From contig CAYTTV010000029.1 of assembly GCA_964440915.1 (NCBI GenBank), forward strand, positions 1-47,444: a stretch of 47,444 nucleotides of DNA, given 5' to 3'. Positions 24,450 through 32,589 of this stretch are shown here, piece after piece. The position numbers were made by a program, and so were the translations under genes. The DNA is from CAMPJM01 sp964440915 (lineage in GTDB: Bacteria > Bacteroidota > Bacteroidia > Cytophagales > Cyclobacteriaceae). Each line of letters opens with the position of its first letter. Position 1 is the stretch's first letter. The notes under the pieces were generated by a model, which saw only the letters and a list, made by a program, of their open reading frames with translations, had not been told where the DNA came from and ran no database searches.

Positions 24450-27179
24450 TCAAGCAAAAGCCCTTTTAATGATTTCCTCTTGCTCTTTTTTGTGCATTTT
24501 CCCATACCCTACGGCAGGAGAAGCGGTAGCCTTTCTCGAAACAAGTTCTATGTTAGGGTTGCGCATTGTCCTTAATATAAAGGTCCATGCCCCCATGTTC
24601 TCTGGCTCTTCCTGTACCCAATGTATTTTAGCTTTTTTATACTTAAGCAAAATATCGCTCACTTGTTTTTCAGGAAATGGATAAAGTTGTTCCAATCGTA
24701 CAATAGCAACGTCATCACGCTTTTCCTCTTCTTGTACGCTCAGGAGCTCGTAGTAGATTTTTCCAGTGCAAAGCAGGAGTTTTTTAACTGATTTTGGATC
24801 TGCGTTTGGATCGTCCAACACTTCTTTAAACCGCCCTGATAGGAAGTCTTCCATCGGCGACTCTACTTTTGGATGCCGCAAGAGAGATTTTGGAGACATA
24901 ACGATGCAAGGCATACGGAATGGCATGGCCAATTGTCTTCTAAGCATGTGGAAGAAATTCGATGGGACAGTTATGTTTACCACATACATGTTGTAGCCCG
25001 CCGCCATTTGCAAGAAGCGCTCTAATCTGGCATTGGAGTGTTCTGGGCCTTGGCCTTCGTACCCATGCGGCAGTAATAGTACAAGTCCGTTCATCCTTGT
25101 CCACTTGGTGTAAGAAGCTGTTATGAACTGGTCTATCATCACTTGAGCTCCATTCGCAAAGTCACCAAATTGAGCTTCCCAGATAGTAAGCGCATTTGGA
25201 TTGGCCATGGCATACCCGAACTCAAAGCCTAGTGCACCAAATTCTGATAAAAGAGAGTTATACACTCTGAACTCCTCTTGACCTTCTTCAATGTGATTCA
25301 GACTGTTGTAGGCTTCATTTGTATAGGCATCATGGAGTACGGAATGTCTGTGGGAGAATGTTCCTCTTTGTGTATCCTGGCCACTCAAACGGACGATTTT
25401 CTTTTCTCTCAAAATAGAACCATACGCCAGCAATTCCGCAGCAGCCCAATTGAGTCTTTTTGACTTAAAGAAGATGTCGTTACGTTGCTTAAACTGTTTT
25501 TCTATTTGTTTAATTGGCTTGAACCCTTTGGGCAAAGTCGTGAGGGCCTTGGCAACCTTTTCGAATGTTTCTTTGGAAATACCCGTCTCCGGAGAAGTGA
25601 TAAAATCCTCAGGTTCAGATTTTCTTAGTTCCAGCCATTCCTTTTCCATCTGCTGGTACTTGTAGGGAAGCGGCTTTTGCTTTACCAGATTGAGACGGTC
25701 TTGTAGCAAATTGCGGAATTCAGTGTCCATGTTTTCCGCCAATTCTGCATCTACATAGCCCCTCTCTATAAGACTTTTGTTGTATACCTCCCTAGGGTTA
25801 GGATGCTTGGATATCGTGTTGTATAATGACGGTTGCGTGAATTTTGGCTCATCACTTTCATTGTGGCCATGACGCCTATAGCACACCATATCTATAAATA
25901 TGTCTCGACCAAACTTCTGCCTGAATTCGACAGCGGCCTTCACGCAAAAGATTACTGCTTCCGGATCGTCGCCATTCACGTGCATTACAGGAGCATCGAT
26001 TGTTTTGGCTACGTCAGTACAGTATATGCTGGATCGCGCATCGTCAAAATTCGTCGTAAACCCAATTTGGTTGTTAATTACAAAATGAATTGTTCCTCCT
26101 GTATGGTACCCTTCCAATTTCGACATTTGGGCAAGTTCGTACACTACCCCTTGGCCGGCAAGAGCGGCATCGCCATGAATGAGGATGGGAAGCACTTTTG
26201 ACGCGTCTTTGTGTTCTTTGTCAATTTTGGCCCTTAGGAATCCTGTTACGACCGGGTTCACTGCCTCTAGGTGCGATGGATTAGGCGCCAACTTTAGGTT
26301 GACCACCTTACCGCTGACTGTTTTTATCTCACTGGAGAATCCCATGTGGTACTTCACGTCGCCATCACCCATGGTAAGGTCGGGCTCAGCCGTACCTTCA
26401 AATTCTGTAAATATCTGCTCGTAGGTTTTGCCCATGATATTGGCCAGCACATTCAGCCTTCCTCTGTGCGCCATCCCGATCATGACTTCCGCTACCCCTA
26501 ATTCCGCACCTTTATTGATAATGGCATCCAAAGCAGGAATGGTAGTTTCGCCTCCTTCTAGAGAAAACCTTTTTTGCCCCAGATATTTGGTGTGGAGAAA
26601 GTTCTCAAAGACTACTGCTTCATTTAGCTTATATAGAATTCTTTTTTTCTGTTCTTTGGAAGGACTAAAGCTCAAATATTCATTTTCAGCTTTTTCTTTG
26701 AACCAGTCTAGAATTTCAGGTTCTCGAATGTACATGTATTCAAACCCAACCGTACCTTCGTAAATCTGCTTTAAGGTAGCTATTATCTTGCGTAGGCTAG
26801 ACCTGCCTATGCCGATAATGATATTGCCTACCTCAAACTCGGTATCGAGGTCTGCTTCGCTAAGCCCAAAATCCTTTAGATCCAGAAGAGGCTTTCTGTC
26901 CTTTCTTTTCCTTACCGGATTTGTATTTGATCGCAAATGCCCACGTGTTCTATAGGCGTGTATCAAATGACGTACCTGGATTTCTTTGTCAAAATGGTTT
27001 ACGGAAACGGTTGCAGTACTAGATTCTGCTGTGCCATTGCCTGCGATTTTTGAAAACTCAAAGCCTTCAAAAAACTTTTGCCAAGATTCGTCAACGGAAC
27101 TAGGGTTTTCCTTGTAGGCCTTATACAGTTCGTCTATATAATTTCCGTGAGCATTGGATATGTAAGAGTATTTGTCCAT
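24450..27179 (-). CDS. sucA: 2-oxoglutarate dehydrogenase E1 component
   Basis: A 909-residue thiamine-diphosphate enzyme that decarboxylates 2-oxoglutarate in the TCA cycle and loads the succinyl group on SucB. The N-terminus (YISNAHGNYIDELYKAYKEN) is the E2-binding region. GMAHRGRLNVLAN, HGDAALAGQGVVYE, VINNQIGFTT and RHGHNESDEP belong to the TPP and active-site regions. LLPHGYEGQGPEHSNARLER is in the second half. It is the first gene of the operon and has a full promoter at 27200-27229. Confidence 0.96.
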   Translation of the reverse strand: MDKYSYISNAHGNYIDELYKAYKENPSSVDESWQKFFEGFEFSKIAGNGTAESSTATVSVNHFDKEIQVRHLIHAYRTRGHLRSNTNPVRKRKDRKPLLDLKDFGLSEADLDTEFEVGNIIIGIGRSSLRKIIATLKQIYEGTVGFEYMYIREPEILDWFKEKAENEYLSFSPSKEQKKRILYKLNEAVVFENFLHTKYLGQKRFSLEGGETTIPALDAIINKGAELGVAEVMIGMAHRGRLNVLANIMGKTYEQIFTEFEGTAEPDLTMGDGDVKYHMGFSSEIKTVSGKVVNLKLAPNPSHLEAVNPVVTGFLRAKIDKEHKDASKVLPILIHGDAALAGQGVVYELAQMSKLEGYHTGGTIHFVINNQIGFTTNFDDARSSIYCTDVAKTIDAPVMHVNGDDPEAVIFCVKAAVEFRQKFGRDIFIDMVCYRRHGHNESDEPKFTQPSLYNTISKHPNPREVYNKSLIERGYVDAELAENMDTEFRNLLQDRLNLVKQKPLPYKYQQMEKEWLELRKSEPEDFITSPETGISKETFEKVAKALTTLPKGFKPIKQIEKQFKQRNDIFFKSKRLNWAAAELLAYGSILREKKIVRLSGQDTQRGTFSHRHSVLHDAYTNEAYNSLNHIEEGQEEFRVYNSLLSEFGALGFEFGYAMANPNALTIWEAQFGDFANGAQVMIDQFITASYTKWTRMNGLVLLLPHGYEGQGPEHSNARLERFLQMAAGYNMYVVNITVPSNFFHMLRRQLAMPFRMPCIVMSPKSLLRHPKVESPMEDFLSGRFKEVLDDPNADPKSVKKLLLCTGKIYYELLSVQEEEKRDDVAIVRLEQLYPFPEKQVSDILLKYKKAKIHWVQEEPENMGAWTFILRTMRNPNIELVSRKATASPAVGYGKMHKKEQEEIIKRAFA

Positions 27180-27199
27180 TATTTTTTTAATAATTGATA

Positions 27200-27229
27200 C
27201 AAAGCTAGAGAATGTTTTAACTAATCAAA
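27200..27229 (-). promoter_or_regulatory. Promoter of sucA-sucB-lpd (TTTG-N18-TAGCTTTG)
   Basis: Minus-strand TTTG (27226-27229) and TAGCTTTG (27200-27207), 18 bases apart, match the Bacteroidota consensus in both boxes, 20 bp upstream of the sucA ATG. Confidence 0.7.
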
Positions 27230-27440
27230 AACTGTATATTCGTTTATGCAAATATGCCATTTGTTTTGATTTTTCTCTTTGTTTTAAAGAACCGTAAGTT
27301 AGGCCAAATAAGCGTACCCAAAAAAACCTAATTGTCATAAAAACTAACGTCTTCTGGCCGGCATTGTTTGGTACAGTTGAAAGTAGGCCTTTTGGCCTTA
27401 TAATATTTGTAGTATGCTGTGAAAAATATAAAAAAATCTT

Positions 27441-27448
27441 TACCTTTG
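27441..27448 (+). promoter_or_regulatory. -7 element of the rpsP operon (TACCTTTG)
   Basis: A perfect TAnnTTTG box, 52 bp upstream of the rpsP ATG. The same TACCTTTG is found ahead of rplS. No good TTTG box lies at the normal distance upstream. Confidence 0.6.
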
Positions 27449-27500
27449 CGACCCATAAAATGGGCAATTCCATTTGAATCCATAAAAATCATTAAAAAAA

Positions 27501-28271
27501 ATGGCAGTTAAAATTAGATTAGCGCGTCGAGGACGCAAAAAGAAGGCGATTTACGATGTAGTCGTAGCCAACGCCTCCGCACCACGAGATGGTCGTTTCA
27601 TTGATAGGTTAGGGATATACAATCCTGCTTCTAACCCAGCAACTATTGAGATTGACGAAGATAAGGCCCTTAAGTGGCTTATGAACGGTGCTCAGCCTAC
27701 TGACACAGTAAAGGCTATACTTTCTTATAGAGGCGTATTGCTTCGTAAGCATTTGCAGGTAGGAGTTGTTAAAGGCGCCATTAGCCAAGAACAAGCTGAT
27801 GCGAAATTTGAAGAGTGGAAGCAATCTAAAGAAGAAAAGATCACTGGCAAAAAAGATTCTTTAGAAAAGCAAAAGCATGACAGTGCAAAAGCAAGAAAAG
27901 AAGCAGAGGAGAAAGTGAAAGAAGCACGTGCTGAAGCCTTGAAAAAGAAGAATGCTGTGCCTGAGGAAGCTCCAGTAGAAGAGCCCGCAGCTCAAGAAGT
28001 TGAGACTGCTGTAGCAGAAGAGGCAGCTCCCGAGGCTGTAGAAGCTGCTCCAGAAGCAACAGAAAAAGCTCCAGAAGCGGCAGAAGCTGCTCCCGAGACT
28101 GTAGAAAGCACTCCAGAATCGAAAGAAGCTACCGCTGAGGCTGCAGAAAATACACCAGAAGCGAAAGAAGCTACCGCTGAGGCAGCAGAAAGCGCTCCAG
28201 AAGTAACAGAAAAAGCTCCAGAAGCTCAGGAGACCCCTGCTGCAGAAGGAGGAGATGAAAAACAACAATAA
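27501..28271 (+). CDS. rpsP: Ribosomal protein S16 with long heptad-repeat tail
   Basis: A 256-residue S16. Residues 1-80 are the normal small-subunit protein (KIRLARRGRKKKAIYDVVVA, APRDGRFIDRLGIYNP). Residues 95-155 form a charged, helical, Lys/Glu-rich stretch. Residues 177-246 are ten tandem heptapeptides of the form (P/A)E-x-x-E-x-x, such as PEAVEAA, PEATEKA, PEAAEAA. Typical S16 is about 80-100 residues, with longer forms in this phylum. The tail is acidic and alanine-rich, likely extended or helical and outside the ribosome. It is the first gene of rpsP-rimM-trmD-rplS. Confidence 0.95.
   Translation: MAVKIRLARRGRKKKAIYDVVVANASAPRDGRFIDRLGIYNPASNPATIEIDEDKALKWLMNGAQPTDTVKAILSYRGVLLRKHLQVGVVKGAISQEQADAKFEEWKQSKEEKITGKKDSLEKQKHDSAKARKEAEEKVKEARAEALKKKNAVPEEAPVEEPAAQEVETAVAEEAAPEAVEAAPEATEKAPEAAEAAPETVESTPESKEATAEAAENTPEAKEATAEAAESAPEVTEKAPEAQETPAAEGGDEKQQ
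28029..28238 (+). repeat. 21-bp repeat array encoding ten PExxExx heptapeptides in S16
   Basis: Ten in-frame units of 21 bp. Two neighbouring 42-bp units (28121-28162 and 28163-28204) are nearly identical at DNA level, pointing to recent tandem duplication; the others have drifted while keeping the pattern Pro/Ala-Glu-x-x-Glu-x-x. Confidence 0.85.
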
Positions 28272-28280
28272 GATTATATA

Positions 28281-28808
28281 ATGGATTTTGAAGCATGTTT
28301 CCAGTTAGGGTATGTGTCTAAAGTCCATGGGGTAAAAGGGGAGGTGCAGTGCCTCCTCGATGTAGATATCCCTGAAAATTACCGTAAAATGGAATCAGTC
28401 TTTGTTGATATTGACAACAAGCTGGTTCCTTTTTTTATTGAGTACTTGAGCTTGCAAGGACTAAAGGCTGTTGTGAAGTTTGAAGATGTGGATAACATCG
28501 AACAGGCTGAAGGCTTAAAAAATCGGGGACTTTACCTTCCCTTGGAAAAGCTTCCGGCATTAGAAGATGACCAGTTCTATTTTCATGAAATAGTTGGTTA
28601 TGAAGTAACAGATGTCGAGGAAGGGCTACTAGGAGTTGTGAAGGGTATATATGCACTTCCCCACCAAGACTTGATAGCCATGGAGTATAAAGGTAAAGAA
28701 GTGCTTATCCCTATAGCCGACGAGATTGTCAAGTCGGTCAGTCATGAGCACAAAATGTTGTACGTTGCCCTTCCAGCAGGCCTGCTGCAGATTTACTTGG
28801 AGGAATAG
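28281..28808 (+). CDS. rimM: Ribosome maturation factor RimM
   Basis: A 175-residue assembly factor that binds S19 and helps mature the head of the 30S subunit. The N-terminal domain begins LGYVSKVHGVKGEVQCLLD, a typical RimM opening. The C-terminal PRC-barrel shows FHEIVGYEVTD, LLGVVKGIY and VLIPIADEIV. It starts 9 bp after the rpsP stop, so it is surely co-transcribed. Length is normal. Confidence 0.95.
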   Translation: MDFEACFQLGYVSKVHGVKGEVQCLLDVDIPENYRKMESVFVDIDNKLVPFFIEYLSLQGLKAVVKFEDVDNIEQAEGLKNRGLYLPLEKLPALEDDQFYFHEIVGYEVTDVEEGLLGVVKGIYALPHQDLIAMEYKGKEVLIPIADEIVKSVSHEHKMLYVALPAGLLQIYLEE

Positions 28809-28867
28809 CCGCTTGGTTTGTTAAAGCAGCATTGCTTCACTTTCATTTGAATGATTCCCAAATTGAT

Positions 28868-29542
28868 ATGAGAATAGATATAATCACCTGCTTGCCATCA
28901 CTTTTGGCTAGCCCTTTCGATCATTCTATTGTGAAAAGGGCTAAAGAGAAGGGCCTCGTGTCCATATATCTGCACGACTTAAGGGATTTCGCTACATCAA
29001 AGCATAAAAATGTAGACGACTATGCTTATGGAGGTGGGGCAGGTATGGTCATGATGATCGAGCCTATTGCGCGCAACATTGCTTTTTTGAAGCAGGAGCG
29101 TGATTATGATGAGGTGATCTACATGAGCCCAGATGGAGAAAAACTCACGCAGCCAATTGCCAATGAGATTTCTTTAAAAAAGAACTTGATCATCCTATGT
29201 GGTCATTACAAAGGTGTGGATGAACGGGTAAGGCAAAGCTTGGTGACCAGAGAAATCAGTGTTGGCGACTATGTCCTATCGGGGGGCGAGTTAGCCGCTG
29301 CGGTCTTGACAGATGCTGTGGTGAGATTGATCCCTGGCGTTTTGTCCGATGAGACATCTGCTTTGACCGATTCTTTTCAGGATGGTTTGCTGGCCCCTCC
29401 GGTCTATACAAGACCATACGATTATGAAGGACAGAAAGTGCCTGACGTGTTGCTTAGCGGCAATGAAAAGGTAATAGAACAATGGCGATTTGACAAAGCG
29501 GTAGAGCGAACCCAAAAAAGAAGGCCAGATTTATTGAAGTAA
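28868..29542 (+). CDS. trmD: tRNA (guanine-N1)-methyltransferase TrmD
   Basis: A 224-residue enzyme that methylates G37 of tRNAs and so prevents frameshifting. The deep trefoil-knot SAM site is clear in EISVGDYVLSGGELAAAV. HDLRDFATSKHKNVDDYAYGG and ILCGHYKGVDERVRQ are further landmarks. The ATG at 28868 is chosen because MRIDIITCLPSLL is the usual start; an in-frame ATG at 28832 adds 12 unlikely residues. It is the third gene of the S16 operon. Confidence 0.95.
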   Translation: MRIDIITCLPSLLASPFDHSIVKRAKEKGLVSIYLHDLRDFATSKHKNVDDYAYGGGAGMVMMIEPIARNIAFLKQERDYDEVIYMSPDGEKLTQPIANEISLKKNLIILCGHYKGVDERVRQSLVTREISVGDYVLSGGELAAAVLTDAVVRLIPGVLSDETSALTDSFQDGLLAPPVYTRPYDYEGQKVPDVLLSGNEKVIEQWRFDKAVERTQKRRPDLLK

Positions 29543-29606
29543 ATAGAAATAGCAGAATAAGGTAAAGAATTCACTGCATTCTTTTTTTAGAAATAAAAAA
29601 ATACAT

Positions 29607-29614
29607 TACCTTTG
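29607..29614 (+). promoter_or_regulatory. -7 element ahead of rplS (TACCTTTG)
   Basis: A perfect TAnnTTTG box, 42 bp upstream of rplS and identical to the one before rpsP. It suggests that L19 also has its own promoter within the operon. The upstream T-run (29582-29588) may serve as the -33 box. Confidence 0.55.
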
Positions 29615-29656
29615 CAACTCATTTTTCGGCGAGAAGAGTAAATATTCCAAAATATC

Positions 29657-30010
29657 ATGAGCGAGCTTATAAAATTAGTAGAGGAAGCATATAACGAAAA
29701 AAGAAGCGACATCCCTTCTTTTAAGGCTGGAGACACTATAAATGTCCACGTAAGAATTGTTGAAGGAAATAAGGAGAGAATTCAGCAGTTCCAAGGAACC
29801 GTCATTCAAAGAAAGAATCCTGGCACAAACGGTGAAACTTTCACTGTTAGAAAGGTTTCTAACAACATAGGAATAGAGAGAATATTTCCAATTATTTCTC
29901 CCAATATCGATAAGATAGAGGTAGTGCGCAGAGGTGCTGTGAGAAGAGCTCGTCTATTCTACTTGAGAGGGAGACAAGGTAAAGCTGCAAGGATTAAAGA
30001 AAAGATGTAA
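29657..30010 (+). CDS. rplS: 50S ribosomal protein L19
   Basis: A 117-residue protein at the interface of the two ribosomal subunits. Typical segments are FKAGDTINVHVRIVEGNKER, QFQGTVIQRKNPGTNGETFT, GIERIFPIISPNIDKIEVVR and the basic RRARLFYLRGRQGKAARIKE. It is the last gene of the operon and has a promoter box of its own. Tandem hairpins follow the stop codon. Confidence 0.97.
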   Translation: MSELIKLVEEAYNEKRSDIPSFKAGDTINVHVRIVEGNKERIQQFQGTVIQRKNPGTNGETFTVRKVSNNIGIERIFPIISPNIDKIEVVRRGAVRRARLFYLRGRQGKAARIKEKM

Positions 30011-30069
30011 TCATCTTTTTTCCTAAAGATAATCTAGGAGGGCTGATTCATAAGGATCAGCTCTTTTTT
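30000..30069 (+). terminator. Tandem terminators after rplS
   Basis: A short AT-rich hairpin overlaps the stop codon (arms 30001-30007 and 30012-30018, T-run to 30021). A stronger one follows, with arms 30039-30047 and 30054-30062 and a T-run at 30064-30069. Together they end the S16 operon. Confidence 0.7.
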
Positions 30070-30132
30070 GTTTTGCACCAACTGCTAGACGAAAGAGCAT
30101 AGACATCATTATAATATAGGGCATCGAGCTTT

Positions 30133-31317
30133 ATGAAATCAAAACATATCACCGGAGGTTTAGTAATTGTGGCAGGTATAGTGTTGGTCGCATCGACACT
30201 GAGGGCGCCAATAACCTCTGTTGGGCCTGTTATAACGGAGATAACGGAACAACTGAGGCTTTCTCATGTGCTCGTTGGTCTGGTTACAGCTATTCCCTTG
30301 ATCTCTTTTGCTGTGTTGTCGGTATTTGTTCCCAGAGCAGCTAGGAAAGTCGGCTTGGAAAAGCTTTTGCTTTATTCAATGCTTGTGTTGGCATTAGGCT
30401 CGCTTACTCGTTCCTCTGGCAATGTTTTGCTGCTGTTTGTTGGAGCAGGTATGATTGGGGCCGCTATTACAATAGGCAATGTGCTTATGCCGGCTTTTAT
30501 CAAAAAAAAATTTCCGGAAAAGGTAGGGCTCATTACCGGTATCTACTTGGTGTCGATGAATTTAACTTCTGCCCTGGCCGCTGGCTTTAGTATTGCCATC
30601 GGGCAGGCAACTGGACTGGGATGGAAAGCCTCCATTGGCATATGGGGATTGCTGGCATTGTTGGCATTTTTCATATGGATACCCCAGGTTCAGTCAAAAA
30701 ACCAGTCGGCTCAATCCGTGCAAGCACCTGGTACAAAGAAGGGCTTAGCATGGAGGTCTTCTCTGGCCTGGAACGTGTCTATTTTTATGGGGCTACAGTC
30801 CTTTTTGTTCTACAGTTTGGCCGCATGGCTGCCCACCGTATTGTTGAGTTGGGGCATGTCGTATGAGCGTTCAGGGTGGATGCTTTCCTATATCCAGATG
30901 GCACAGTTGCCCATTATGCTGATAGGGCCAATCTTGGCAGGAAGAATGAAGGACCAGTCCTCCTTGGTTTGGCTTACTTTCATTTTATTGTTATTGGGAA
31001 TAGGGGGCGTAATCTTTGGCAAAACAACCTATATTATCATATCGGTCATTTTTCTGGGGATTTCCCTGGGATTAGCATTTACGCTGGCCACCATGTTTTT
31101 TGTGCTGAGGACCAAAAATATCTTTGAAGCAGCTGACCTGTCCGGCATGGCCCAGTCCGTCGGCTATTGGCTTGCAGCTTGTGGCCCTCCTGCCTTCGGT
31201 GCTTTGTATGAAATTACAGGCACATGGTATGCATCGCTAGGGTTATTGGTGTTGGCCATCGTTTTGCTGTTTATAACAGGCTTGACCTCTGCAAAAGACA
31301 GGTATGTGCATGAGTAA
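30133..31317 (+). CDS. MFS transporter, CynX/NimT type
   Basis: A 394-residue protein with about 12 hydrophobic spans and the CynX/NimT opening (LRAPITSVGPVITEI, then LVGLVTAIPLISFAVLSVF). The group includes the cyanate and 2-nitroimidazole transporters, but most members have no known substrate. The start is the ATG at 30133. It stands alone between the L19 operon and the convergent small lipoprotein gene on the opposite strand. Confidence 0.85.
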   Translation: MKSKHITGGLVIVAGIVLVASTLRAPITSVGPVITEITEQLRLSHVLVGLVTAIPLISFAVLSVFVPRAARKVGLEKLLLYSMLVLALGSLTRSSGNVLLLFVGAGMIGAAITIGNVLMPAFIKKKFPEKVGLITGIYLVSMNLTSALAAGFSIAIGQATGLGWKASIGIWGLLALLAFFIWIPQVQSKNQSAQSVQAPGTKKGLAWRSSLAWNVSIFMGLQSFLFYSLAAWLPTVLLSWGMSYERSGWMLSYIQMAQLPIMLIGPILAGRMKDQSSLVWLTFILLLLGIGGVIFGKTTYIIISVIFLGISLGLAFTLATMFFVLRTKNIFEAADLSGMAQSVGYWLAACGPPAFGALYEITGTWYASLGLLVLAIVLLFITGLTSAKDRYVHE

Positions 31318-31336
31318 TGATTCGACTTTGTTTTGC

Positions 31337-31507
31337 CTAATCCATGAGTTTTTTGAAAAGCCAAAATATAATTACGATCACCGCTACTACTATTAGGATA
31401 CCAACCCAAACACCTGCCTTAAATATTCCGCCGATAACTTCACAACTGGTCATTGTAAACAGCAGGAAAGTAAAAATAATGACGTTGGACTTGATGAGAT
31501 TTTTCAT
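31337..31507 (-). CDS. Small lipoprotein with one membrane span
   Basis: A 56-residue protein read on the minus strand. The signal peptide is followed by the lipobox TMTSC (Cys22), then EVIGGIFKAGVWVG and a hydrophobic span ending IIFWLFKKLMD. This CEVIGGIFKAGVW pattern is common in short Bacteroidota proteins that databases sometimes label, without basis, phosphatidate cytidylyltransferase. The true role is unknown. It converges on the MFS gene, 19 bp from its end. It is too short for many gene finders. Confidence 0.75.
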   Translation of the reverse strand: MKNLIKSNVIIFTFLLFTMTSCEVIGGIFKAGVWVGILIVVAVIVIIFWLFKKLMD

Positions 31508-31628
31508 AGTTGAGAAATTGGTTTTTTCTAAAACCTAAAACTTGTTGGATTGTTTCGGGGGGAGGGAGTAGATTAAAGCTTAATAATCATGCAAATTGAG
31601 CTTTGAAAGGAAGCAAATGCCTATATTA

Positions 31629-32009
31629 TTATATAGGCAACTCATTCAGCTCCTTTTTTCTCAATTGCCAATTGGGCATATATTTATTCATTAATAGGAC
31701 AAAATTCTTATTATGGCTACGTTCTTTTAGATGAACCAATTCATGAACAACAATGTACTCGATGCAGTTTTTGGGCTTTTTAGCCAATTCAATATTAAAC
31801 CATATTGTTTTGGCTGAACTATTACAGCTGCCCCATTTGGTTTTCACTTTTCTAATGCCAAAGCTTTGGGGAGAAACATTTATTTCCTTTTTATAAAAAT
31901 CTATTTTTTCAGTTAAGAACAGGCGAAGTTGTTTACGATACCATTGATATAGTTTATTTTTTATAAACTCCTTATCAGTGGCTTTTGGGCAATGGATTGA
32001 AAGTGCCTT
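31629..32009 (-). pseudogene. N-terminally truncated YgjP/DUF45 metallopeptidase
   Basis: An open frame of 126 codons with no proper start; a stop codon (TAA, 32010-32012) lies just upstream. It matches the second half of YgjP (DUF45, WLM/SprT-like) proteins: RKVKTKWGSCNSSAKTIWFN, then YIVVHELVHLKERSHN with the zinc-binding HExxH and third His intact, then LMNKYMPNW. About 100 N-terminal residues are missing. Such proteins often lie in type I restriction-modification operons. A GTG at 31847 could make a 72-residue product, but a complete protein is excluded. Confidence 0.75.
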
Positions 32010-32109
32010 TTAGACCGTCAGAGTTAATGGGATTGTCTATCGTATCTTGCAAATAAACACCGAATTGTTCAGTAAAACCTTTATTTATCTTATATTCAAT
32101 TGTACTATC
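31975..32109 (-). pseudogene. C-terminal remnant of an unidentified gene
   Basis: 44 codons, with no start codon at its head, overlap the 5' part of the YgjP remnant in another frame. The peptide is well-formed (IEYKINKGFTEQFGVYL, then DTIDNPINSDGLKGTFN) and ends at TGA-TAA. The overlap of one gene's end with the next gene's beginning is typical of compact restriction-type operons. The family was not recognised; a restriction-subunit C-terminus is a guess from context only. Confidence 0.4.
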
Positions 32110-32123
32110 TTATATAGGTGGTT

Positions 32124-32160
32124 AACAAAAAAGTGCCTTAGGTTTGTTCTAAGGCACTTT
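32124..32160 (-). terminator. Terminator downstream of tRNA-Arg
   Basis: A perfect 12-bp stem (arms 32130-32141 and 32149-32160) with a 7-base loop. On the minus strand it is followed by a T-run. It lies 36 bp after the 3' end of tRNA-Arg. Confidence 0.8.
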
Positions 32161-32196
32161 AAAGGGGATTTTAGTATAAGGTAAAATTGCAGTGTG

Positions 32197-32268
32197 TAGC
32201 CCCGACGAGAATCGAACTCATATCTAAAGTTTAGGAAACTTCTATTCTATCCATTGAACTACGGGGCT
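32197..32268 (-). tRNA. tRNA-Arg (anticodon CCT)
   Basis: Cloverleaf on the minus strand: acceptor arms AGCCCCG/CGGGGCT, D-arm TAGTTCAATGGATAGAAT, anticodon loop TTCCTAA (anticodon CCT, arginine AGG codons), T-arm GAGTTCGATTCTC. CCA is not encoded. A terminator follows. The type I restriction-type remnant lies immediately downstream; tRNA 3' ends are common integration sites, which may be relevant. Confidence 0.92.
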
Positions 32269-32589
32269 AAGAATATGCAGCGTGTGTTTGCTGTGGATCA
32301 CAGCTGAACCCTTGCGGCATAATGGCTGCAAAATTAAATAATTATAAGTTCTTGTCCATGTTTTTGAAAACAAAACTTATAACTTTTTGATAGAAGCCGA
32401 TGGGCTCTAAAGAAAAACACGCAGTGCCCATAAAATATCTCCGTTTAATCGCAATAGCTCGTGACGTAAATGGCGCCATCACGGCAGAATGGAGCTTCTT
32501 TTGGAAATACAGGACGTTGCGATATGATTGGGAAGGAAATGCATACTGATGGCTCTAGGTTATATAGAAACACTTGCACTGTCCAGCCA
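32269..32589. other. 321-bp spacer between tRNA-Arg and the SDR gene
   Basis: It contains a TAATTTTG-like -7 box on the minus strand near 32329-32336 that could serve tRNA-Arg, with no matching upstream box. No other element was recognised. Frames on the plus strand here are antisense to the SDR gene or short. Confidence 0.4.

Larger units (their letters stand above)
27180..27500. other. 321-bp divergent spacer between sucA and rpsP
   Basis: It holds the sucA promoter at one end and the rpsP -7 box at the other. A minus-strand frame at 27225-27473 has no family character and overlaps both promoters, so it is not counted as a gene. Confidence 0.6.

Noticed and set aside
27225..27473. Minus-strand 82-codon frame between sucA and rpsP
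   Set aside because: It covers the promoter regions of both flanking operons and shows no recognisable domain.
28121..28204. CRISPR-like direct repeats
   Set aside because: The two 42-bp copies are directly adjacent, in frame and coding (S16 tail), with no spacers and no cas genes.
27861..28268. Minus-strand Leu/Ser/Phe/Cys-rich frames opposite rpsP
   Set aside because: They are the antisense image of the repeat tail of S16; the low complexity follows from the repeats.
31344..31538. Plus-strand 64-codon frame
   Set aside because: It lies antisense to a much better small lipoprotein gene on the minus strand (31337-31507) and has no family features.
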